From the NCBI RefSeq assembly GCF_026625845.1, contig NZ_CP113066.1, positions 1,426,001 to 1,490,000 on the forward strand: 64,000 nucleotides of DNA, read 5' to 3'. The notes under the pieces were generated by a model. The model saw only the letters and a program-made list of their open reading frames with translations, made no database searches and was not told the DNA's origin. Numbering within the stretch: position 1 is the first letter of the stretch; the number at the start of each line of letters is the position of its first letter. Shown here in pieces: positions 40,509 to 45,168 of the stretch. Source of the stretch: Agrococcus sp. SL85. Its GTDB lineage: Bacteria; Actinomycetota; Actinomycetes; Actinomycetales; Microbacteriaceae. Both the position numbers and the translations under genes were made by a program.

Positions 40509-40807
40509 CCATCCCCGCCACCACCCAGCAGGCGCACCCGTGGCGCGCCGCCTGGCGTACCGCCGTCGAGGTGGGCGCCGTCCTCTCCGCTGCCGCGATC
40601 GCCGCGGGCCCGCTGCTCAGCGACTTCGTCGCGCACTTCTGGCCGGGCTCCGCAGTCGTCCCGTGGATCGCAGGCACCATCGCGTTCCTCTCGGCGCTCG
40701 CCGGACTGCTCGCCAAGCTCGCCGCGCTCCCGCAGGTCGACCGGCTCCTCGAGCTGCTCCGCCTCGGCTCGGCGCCCGGTGTCGGCCGTCACGCCAAGGA
40801 GCGCTGA
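40505..40807 (+). CDS. Holin
   Basis: 100 aa with two membrane helices (VGAVLSAAAIAAGPLLSDFV and PWIAGTIAFLSALAGLLAKL) and a basic C-terminus. By position after endolysin and XhlA-like genes it should form the membrane hole that releases the endolysin. The start overlaps the collagen-like gene by 4 nt. Confidence 0.75.
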   Translation: MTIPATTQQAHPWRAAWRTAVEVGAVLSAAAIAAGPLLSDFVAHFWPGSAVVPWIAGTIAFLSALAGLLAKLAALPQVDRLLELLRLGSAPGVGRHAKER

Positions 40808-40827
40808 CCGCAACCCCATCGCACGAC

Positions 40828-40870
40828 AACGCCCCTCCCTCGCAGGCTTCGGCCGCGAGGGAGGGGCGTT
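40828..40870. terminator. Bidirectional terminator after the lysis cassette
   Basis: Perfect 16-bp arms 40828-40843 (AACGCCCCTCCCTCGC) and 40855-40870, 11-nt loop, followed by CTTCGTC. It stands between the rightward late operon and the leftward lipoprotein gene. Confidence 0.88.
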
Positions 40871-40885
40871 CTTCGTCGTCCGGCG

Positions 40886-41221
40886 CTAGTCCGCGCAGAA
40901 GATCGTGAGCGCCGACTCGATCATGAGCTCCTGGTTGGCCGGGTTGTCCGTGAACTGCGGCACGTTCACGCCCTGCCGCTTGCAGATGAGCAGAGCGGTC
41001 GCCTCGATCCAGTGGGGCTCGGGCGGGAGCGTGTCGACCCATCCGGCGGACACGGCCTCGACCAGACGGGCCTGGGCCTCCTCGACGTCGTAGGCGGCAG
41101 GCACGTTGACCTGCTGCGCGACGGGCGCAGCCGGCGCGGGCTGGGTCGTCGCGCAGCCCGCGAGGACAAGCGATGCGGTGAGGGCGGCGAGGACGAGCGC
41201 GGCAGACGGAATCGAGTTCAC
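40886..41221 (-). CDS. Prophage lipoprotein, candidate surface or exclusion protein
   Basis: 111 aa. The signal SAALVLAALTASLVLAGC ends in a clear lipobox, with the lipidated Cys near residue 21. The mature part is about 90 residues with two more cysteines (LICKRQ and FCAD), which could form a disulfide. It resembles small actinobacterial DUF732-type lipoproteins. The GTG at 41221 is fixed by TACCTT (minus strand, 41228-41233) 6 nt upstream, so the gene is leaderless and independent of phage late transcription. Prophage lipoproteins in other Gram-positives block DNA entry of related phages; this role is inferred. Confidence 0.75.
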   Translation of the reverse strand: MNSIPSAALVLAALTASLVLAGCATTQPAPAAPVAQQVNVPAAYDVEEAQARLVEAVSAGWVDTLPPEPHWIEATALLICKRQGVNVPQFTDNPANQELMIESALTIFCAD

Positions 41222-41289
41222 CTCACGAAGGTAGCGGGATGGGGGACGACACGTCGAAGACTTCTGCGGAATCCGCACCTTCCCTCATG

Positions 41290-41309
41290 GCGTACCACGG
41301 TGGTACGCT
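41290..41309 (+). promoter_or_regulatory. Palindromic operator over a leaderless -10 box
   Basis: GCGTACCA-CGG-TGGTACGC (41290-41308) is a perfect 8-bp inverted repeat. Its right arm overlaps TACGCT (41304-41309), which lies 6 nt before ATG 41316. Binding of a dimeric repressor would block this promoter. Confidence 0.65.
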
Positions 41310-41315
41310 CACACC

Positions 41316-41429
41316 ATGACGACCCCCGCCACCCCCCTCCGCTTCTACGTCGGCCCCCGCGGCGAGACCACGCCCGTCGTCGACATGAGCGGCGACCCGC
41401 TCGTCCCCGCTCTCCCCGCCCACATCTAG
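41316..41429 (+). CDS. 37-aa peptide with leaderless promoter
   Basis: MTTPATPLRFYVGPRGETTP, then a Pro/Val-rich end (DPLVPALPAHI). No membrane helix. The promoter geometry and operator just upstream support expression. It is followed at once by another TACGCT-driven gene. Function unknown. Confidence 0.5.
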   Translation: MTTPATPLRFYVGPRGETTPVVDMSGDPLVPALPAHI

Positions 41430-41451
41430 CCAGGCGGCTACGCTCGGGCGC

Positions 41452-41673
41452 GTGCCCGACCACTTCCTCACGCTCGCCGACATCGCCGAACGCGCGGGCC
41501 TCACGGTCGGCGCCGCCAGGCAGGCCCACAAGCGCGCGACAGCGAACCGCGCAGCAGGCGCCCCGGCCGCCGGCGACCTGCCACCCGAAGACATCCGGCT
41601 GGGGCTCACCCCCGGCTGGCGCGCCGAGCACGTCGCCGACTGGATCGCCGCGCGGCGCGACCGCTCGGGCTGA
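41452..41673 (+). CDS. Small helix-turn-helix protein
   Basis: 73 aa. FLTLADIAERAGLTVGAARQAHKRA is a clear HTH and WRAEHVADWIAARR a C-terminal helix, as in small phage regulators. GTG 41452 lies 7 nt after TACGCT (41439-41444). A good candidate to bind the palindrome at 41290, inferred from proximity. Confidence 0.65.
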   Translation: MPDHFLTLADIAERAGLTVGAARQAHKRATANRAAGAPAAGDLPPEDIRLGLTPGWRAEHVADWIAARRDRSG

Positions 41674-41690
41674 CCGTCTACGCTCCCGCC

Positions 41691-42206
41691 ATGCCGATCG
41701 CCGTACTCTGCCCGACGCATGGCCCCTTCGAGTCCCGGATGTTCCGGTCGAAGCGGGGCGGCACCGTGCAGCTGCTCAACAACCTGGAGGGATGCCCGCG
41801 CTGCGGTCGGCTGTCGCCCGTCATCGACGGCACCTACGCATTCGACGAGCGCGGCATCGCGACGGCCCTCTCGGCGCCCGCATGGTCGATCGACGCCCTC
41901 CGCGCGATCCAAGAGCCACTCCGACTCGTCGCCACGAAGCTCGCCGACCCGGCCGTCGCCGACGACGCAGCGGAGCGGATCGTCGAGCGCGTCGTGGAGA
42001 TGCTCGAGAAGCGCGACGCCGCGACTGCAGCGGCCATGCGCGCGAGTACGAAGGGGAAGCCACGCAGCAAGGTGCTCGCGGTGGTCATGGCGATGCTCGT
42101 GGCTATCGGTGCGGTCGTCGACCTGCACGATGCGGGCGAGATTGCCGGCGACGTCGGTGCCGCGATCGCGGACGTCTTCGATGACCGGAAGGCGTCGAGC
42201 GACTAG
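41691..42206 (+). CDS. Zinc-ribbon membrane protein
   Basis: 171 aa. CPTHGPFESRMFRSKRG and CPRCGR form a four-ligand zinc ribbon at the N-terminus. A helical middle contains AAERIVERVVEMLEKRDAAT. One C-terminal membrane helix follows (VLAVVMAMLVAIGAVVDL). ATG 41691 lies 6 nt after TACGCT (41679-41684). Third member of the row of leaderless genes. Function unknown. Confidence 0.65.
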   Translation: MPIAVLCPTHGPFESRMFRSKRGGTVQLLNNLEGCPRCGRLSPVIDGTYAFDERGIATALSAPAWSIDALRAIQEPLRLVATKLADPAVADDAAERIVERVVEMLEKRDAATAAAMRASTKGKPRSKVLAVVMAMLVAIGAVVDLHDAGEIAGDVGAAIADVFDDRKASSD

Positions 42207-42562
42207 GCGCGGCTGCTGTGCTTGGCGGGTCGGGCCGCGTAGCCCGGCCGATGGCCGGCGGGAGGTTCCTGCGGTGGGGCCTTCTGGGGCACGAGGGGGC
42301 GTGAGGGCGGGAGGTCGCCGCCGGAGAGCGAGCGGCGGCTGGCGTGCTCGTAGAGCGCGAGGACGCCGTCGTGGGCGTGGTCGAGGGTGCCCCAGTAACC
42401 GATGAGGCGTCGCTGGCTGCGGTCGGTCTCGGGGGAGACGGCGCGGTAGTAGGGCTCGCGGTTGGGGCCTAGGACGAGCAGCCGCACGACCGCGATGGGG
42501 CGGCCGTCGAGCGGGTGCAGCACGTCCCACTCGCACGGCCTGATCGTCACGGATTCGAACAT
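42203..42562 (-). CDS. Candidate SOS-controlled prophage protein
   Basis: 119 aa. The start is a compact beta-rich domain (FESVTIRPCEWDVLHPLDGR, IAVVRLLVLGP, RLIGYWGTLDHAHDGVLAL), then a Pro/Arg-rich tail. It is leftward and convergent with the gene before (4-nt overlap). A LexA-type box overlaps the start codon, and TAGCGT (minus strand, 42581-42586) is the probable -10. It should therefore be expressed after DNA damage. No family recognised. Confidence 0.65.
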   Translation of the reverse strand: MFESVTIRPCEWDVLHPLDGRPIAVVRLLVLGPNREPYYRAVSPETDRSQRRLIGYWGTLDHAHDGVLALYEHASRRSLSGGDLPPSRPLVPQKAPPQEPPAGHRPGYAARPAKHSSRA

Positions 42563-42570
42563 ACATTCGA
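42555..42570 (-). promoter_or_regulatory. LexA (SOS) box over the start of the 42562 gene
   Basis: TCGAACATACATTCGA differs by one base from the Gram-positive LexA consensus CGAAC-N4-GTTCG (A for G in the second half). As a palindrome it is perfect over 5-bp arms (TCGAA/TTCGA). It lies just after the predicted transcription start, so LexA would block the RNA polymerase. Confidence 0.6.
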
Positions 42571-42583
42571 CCCGGCAGACACG

Positions 42584-43207
42584 CTAAGAGCGTCGATGCC
42601 TGATGGTCGGCCGCCAGCGTGCCGCCAGCGGTGCCCGCTGCAGGGAGTTGAGTGCGCGAGCACTGGCCCGCACGAGATCTCTCACCAGGTCGGATCCCTG
42701 ACCGGCGTAACCGTGGCCATCGTTGGCGGCGTCTCGACGTGCCGAAGCCTCGCCGGCGTTCTTCGTTCGGCCGTAGCAGTCCTCGACGTTGCGGCGGAGA
42801 GCGCGCAGCGCGAGATGTTCCGCCTCGACCAAGTCTTCGATGCCGAGCGCGACGAGGGCTACCTCGACTCGCAGAAGCGCGTCCTCCATGCGGAGGCGAG
42901 CCGCGGTGATGTCCCGCCCCTTCTCGTCCCAGGCGGCTTGCCCGTCACCCGAAGGGCTCGCCGCGACGCGCGCGAAGTAGTGCCCGAATCGCACGAAGAA
43001 GTCTCGAGCTTCGTGCATGCTCGCGGCGAGAGCCGGTTCCGCGGCTTGGAGGCGACCGAGGCGATGAGCGCGGTCAGCGCGGAGCGCTTCGCCGCGCTGC
43101 GTGATGACGGCCACTGCTAGCGCTGCCACCGCGGCGATCAACGCGGCTGCGAGTGCCACCGTCGTGGCGTTGAGTTCCATGCTCGGAGTCTGCCAGTCGC
43201 GCGCCAT
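42584..43207 (-). CDS. Antisense membrane-anchored helical protein
   Basis: 207 aa from ATG 43207 (198 aa from ATG 43180). A single N-terminal membrane helix (VALAAALIAAVAALAVAVIT) is followed by long charged helices in the cytoplasm (RLGRLQAAEPALAASMHEAR and RMEDALLRVEVALVALGIED). It is leftward and divergent from the small-peptide unit, with which it shares the operator region 43218-43260. An AACACT -10 candidate lies 9 nt before 43207. Its architecture is like the antisense protein at 13418-14152. Function unknown. Confidence 0.7.
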   Translation of the reverse strand: MARDWQTPSMELNATTVALAAALIAAVAALAVAVITQRGEALRADRAHRLGRLQAAEPALAASMHEARDFFVRFGHYFARVAASPSGDGQAAWDEKGRDITAARLRMEDALLRVEVALVALGIEDLVEAEHLALRALRRNVEDCYGRTKNAGEASARRDAANDGHGYAGQGSDLVRDLVRASARALNSLQRAPLAARWRPTIRHRRS

Positions 43208-43217
43208 CCCAGAAAAA

Positions 43218-43260
43218 GTGTTGCATCGTGTTGCACTCTAGTGCAACATCATGCTACACT
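43218..43260. promoter_or_regulatory. Divergent promoter with palindromic operator
   Basis: A direct repeat GTGTTGCAyy (43218-43227, 43228-43237) overlaps a perfect palindrome TGTTGCAC-TCTA-GTGCAACA (43229-43248). TTGCAC (43231-43236) and TACACT (43255-43260) are a -35/-10 pair with an 18-bp spacer for the rightward unit. On the other strand, TTGCAC and AACACT have the same 18-bp spacer for the leftward gene. One regulator can control both. Confidence 0.7.
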
Positions 43261-43299
43261 TTAGATGTCGGCAGGGAAGCCGACAGGGAGGAGGAACCG

Positions 43300-43410
43300 G
43301 TGGAAATCATCGAGTTCCTGACCGCCACCGTTCAGGCGGCAACGGCGGTCATCCTCTTGATCGTGACACTTCGCGAAACGCGCAAGGTGCGCAAGCGGAG
43401 GAAGCGATAA
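43300..43410 (+). CDS. 36-aa single-span membrane peptide
   Basis: VEIIEFLTATVQAATAVILL, then IVTLRETRKVRKRRKR: an amphipathic start, one membrane helix and a strongly basic tail. GTG 43300 is preceded by GGGAGGAGG, one of the strongest ribosome sites in the prophage. Size and shape are like type I toxins or small membrane regulators. Function unknown. Confidence 0.6.
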   Translation: MEIIEFLTATVQAATAVILLIVTLRETRKVRKRRKR

Positions 43411-43415
43411 GGGGA

Positions 43416-43446
43416 GGGCCCGAGGTGGAGAAATCACCTCGGGCCC
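43416..43446 (+). terminator. Hairpin between the two membrane peptides
   Basis: Perfect 12-bp arms GGGCCCGAGGTG (43416-43427) and complement (43435-43446), 7-nt loop, no U-tract. It may reduce transcription into the second peptide or stabilise the first message. Confidence 0.65.
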
Positions 43447-43478
43447 GACCCCCACATCATAGGACCGGGAGGAGAACC

Positions 43479-43571
43479 ATGGAAGGCCTGCAGACCATCA
43501 CGCTTGTCATCTCGATCGTCGCGCTCATCGTCGCGATCGCCGCACTCGTCGTCGGGCGCCGTCGTGGCTGA
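43479..43571 (+). CDS. 30-aa single-span membrane peptide
   Basis: MEGLQTITLVISIVALIVAI, then AALVVGRRRG: one membrane helix and a short basic end. GGGAGGAGAACC precedes the ATG. The stop lies inside the start of the next gene (overlap 8 nt). Function unknown. Confidence 0.58.
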   Translation: MEGLQTITLVISIVALIVAIAALVVGRRRG

Positions 43572-43764
43572 CGACTGGCTCAAGCGGCTCTCGACGGCGG
43601 CGGTGAACCTCGAGCAGGCGCGCAAGCAGCGGGACGAGCTGGTCGTCGAAGCTGCAGCCGCGAACGTGCCCCGCGCCCACATTGCCACCGCCGTCGGGCT
43701 CTCGCGCGCGCATGTCCACAGGCTCATCCGCGACGCCGCTGGCGCCGGCGGCGCTGATGCCTGA
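43564..43764 (+). CDS. 66-aa helix-turn-helix protein at the right prophage end
   Basis: From GTG 43564: VADDWLKRLSTAAVNLEQAR, then NVPRAHIATAVGLSRAHVHRLIRDAAG, the latter a clear HTH with the recognition helix SRAHVHRLIR. Translation is coupled to the membrane peptide by overlap. It probably regulates the promoter at 43218-43260 (inference). The stop overlaps the first right arm-type site. Confidence 0.65.
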   Translation: MADDWLKRLSTAAVNLEQARKQRDELVVEAAAANVPRAHIATAVGLSRAHVHRLIRDAAGAGGADA

Positions 43765-43783
43765 CACCCTAAGTGGCACCCTA
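43763..43783 (+). repeat. Candidate integrase arm-type sites (right)
   Basis: GACACCCTA (43763-43771) and GGCACCCTA (43775-43783), 12 bp apart, the same sequence and spacing as the pair at 6555-6575. They are about 100 bp from attR. The 102 bp to attR hold no gene. Confidence 0.6.
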
Positions 43784-43885
43784 CGGGCAGGACGATCCGC
43801 GCCGACCGGGTGCAACCGAGGGTGCTGACCCGCGGGAATCCGCTGAATCCGCGGCACCGATGACAACCGAGGCTCTGCGACCGCA

Positions 43886-43933
43886 TCACTCGTAATGAAT
43901 AGGTCGGGAGTTCGATTCTCCCAGGCGGCACCA
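43886..43933. repeat. attR core (48 bp, displaced 3' end of tRNA-Thr)
   Basis: Identical to 6431-6478. It lacks the 5' half of the tRNA, so it is not a functional tRNA gene. Confidence 0.96.
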
Positions 43934-43935
43934 CG

Positions 43936-43963
43936 GAAGGCCCCCGCAGCAGCGGGGGCCTTC
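43936..43963 (+). terminator. Original chromosomal terminator of tRNA-Thr
   Basis: Perfect 12-bp arms GAAGGCCCCCGC and complement, loop AGCA, just after attR. Before integration it ended the tRNA transcript. Confidence 0.8.
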
Positions 43964-44068
43964 GTCGTGCTCGGGGCAGGCGGATTCCCAGGAAGCCGCG
44001 CTTGCCGCGCCGCGCGCGCTGCGGATATCGTTCGAGCATCGAACTTTTCGATCTTGAAAGGAAGCAGC

Positions 44069-44356
44069 ATGGTGCGCAGCCTGGCCGATGCCCTCGGCGC
44101 TCCTGTCGAGTGGGCCCGCCCGAGCCACGACCTCTGGGTCGCGACGCAGCGCGAGGGGGAGCGCACCTGGTTCCTGGGCTTCATCGAGCTCGTCGACGAC
44201 CTCCACGTCTGCGTCGACGGCTACGGCGACCTGCTCGGCAGGTTCGCGCAGATCGAGACCGCGCAGGCGGCCTTCGTCGCCGCGGCGGCGACCGCCGAGC
44301 CGGAGCCTGAGGTCGAGCTCGAGGCGGCGCCCGCTCGGGAGCCGGTGCTCGCGTGA
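44069..44356 (+). CDS. Hypothetical protein, first host gene after the prophage
   Basis: 95 aa. SLADALGAPVEWARPSHDLW and a compact core (WFLGFIELVDDLHVCVDGYG) are followed by an acidic Ala-rich tail. AAAGGAAGC precedes the ATG. A 15-bp inverted repeat GTTCGA-GCA-TCGAAC lies at 44030-44044, upstream. Overlaps the next small ORF by 4 nt. Confidence 0.65.
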   Translation: MVRSLADALGAPVEWARPSHDLWVATQREGERTWFLGFIELVDDLHVCVDGYGDLLGRFAQIETAQAAFVAAAATAEPEPEVELEAAPAREPVLA

Positions 44357-44490
44357 GCATCGAGCTGCTCGTGGCGCTGCTGGCGTCCGGCGGCGGCGCC
44401 GGGCTGGTGGTGGCGGTGCTCGCCGCGCTGGAGCCTGTGCGCCCCCGGCCGCACTCCGCCCTCGACGACCGCCCTCGCCCCATCGTCTGA
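44353..44490 (+). CDS. 45-aa membrane peptide
   Basis: SIELLVALLASGGGAGLVVA begins one membrane helix, and the tail is Arg/Pro-rich. GTG start overlaps the preceding stop (GTGA), which supports coupling. Function unknown. Confidence 0.5.
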   Translation: MSIELLVALLASGGGAGLVVAVLAALEPVRPRPHSALDDRPRPIV

Positions 44491-44528
44491 GCGCGGCGCG
44501 ACGAGGCGGCGATCGGTAGTCTGCCCCC

Positions 44529-45101
44529 ATGGCCCGTGGCATCCTCATCGTCGACGTCCAGAACGACTTCACCGAGGGCGGCGCCCTCGCGACCCAGGGC
44601 GGCGCCGCGGTGGCGGCGGCCATCAGCGAGCATCTGCGCACGCACGACTACGACCTCGTGATCGCGAGCCGCGACTGGCACGACGCCGACGGCGACAACG
44701 GCGGCCATTTCGCCGCGGGCGAGCCCGACTTCGTCGACTCCTGGCCCGTCCACTGCGTCGCCGGCTCGCCGGGGGCCGACTACCACCCCGCGCTCGACGC
44801 GCTCGCGATCGACGTCCACATCCGGAAGGGCCAGGGGCGGCCCGCCTACTCGGCCTTCGAGGGGGAGACCGAGGAGGGCGAGACCCTCGACGAGATCCTC
44901 GAGGAGCAGGGCATCGACGAGCTCGACGTCGTCGGCATCGCGACCGACCACTGCGTGAAGGCATCCGCCCTCGACGCCGTGCTCGCCGGTCGCGCGGTGC
45001 GCGTCATCGACGGCCTCACCTCCGCCGTCTCGGCCGAGACTCGCGCGGCGGCGCTCGACGAGCTGCGCGACAAGGGCGTGCAGGTGGTCGCGCACGCCTG
45101 A
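44529..45101 (+). CDS. pncA: Nicotinamidase / isochorismatase-family hydrolase
   Basis: 190 aa. The catalytic triad is visible: D9 in LIVDVQNDF, K100 in IRKGQ and C142 in TDHCVKAS. The metal-binding block ASRDWHDADGDNGGHF and the SWPVHCVAGSPGADYH segment are those of PncA. It converts nicotinamide to nicotinate in NAD salvage. ATG 44529 lies 6 nt after TAGTCT (44517-44522), so it is leaderless. Confidence 0.9.
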   Translation: MARGILIVDVQNDFTEGGALATQGGAAVAAAISEHLRTHDYDLVIASRDWHDADGDNGGHFAAGEPDFVDSWPVHCVAGSPGADYHPALDALAIDVHIRKGQGRPAYSAFEGETEEGETLDEILEEQGIDELDVVGIATDHCVKASALDAVLAGRAVRVIDGLTSAVSAETRAAALDELRDKGVQVVAHA

Positions 45102-45141
45102 GCGCGCGTCAGGGTGGCCGGCACCCGCTTCGCCGAATAGG

Positions 45142-45162
45142 TAGCGTCGCTACATGTAGCAT
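45142..45162 (+). promoter_or_regulatory. Promoter with palindrome before the MMPL gene
   Basis: GCTACATGTAGC (45149-45160) is a perfect palindrome that overlaps TAGCAT (45157-45162), the -10 box 6 nt before ATG 45169. A further GTAGC lies at 45141. A TetR- or MarR-type repressor could act here; none is encoded nearby. Confidence 0.5.
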
Positions 45163-45168
45163 GTCTGC

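Larger units (their letters stand above)
6431..43933. mobile_element. Complete temperate siphovirus prophage in tRNA-Thr
   Basis: A 37.5-kb element bounded by 48-bp direct repeats. It carries integrase, repressor/ImmA switch, replication, packaging, head, tail and lysis modules in the usual order for HK97-like long-tailed actinophages. No essential module is visibly missing, so it may be inducible. The only disrupted reading frame seen is the collagen-like gene at 39859-40508, which would not be essential. The tape measure of 654 aa predicts a tail of roughly 100 nm (rule of about 0.15 nm per residue). Excision is expected to leave one intact tRNA. Confidence 0.96.

Noticed and set aside
41223..42566. 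Leftward ORF of 447 codons
   Set aside because: Arg/Ala-rich shadow that covers three well-supported rightward genes and the SOS-box gene in another frame.
43886..43961. Second tRNA-Thr gene
   Set aside because: Only the 3' 48 nt are present; the 5' acceptor strand and D-arm are missing. It is the attR half-site.
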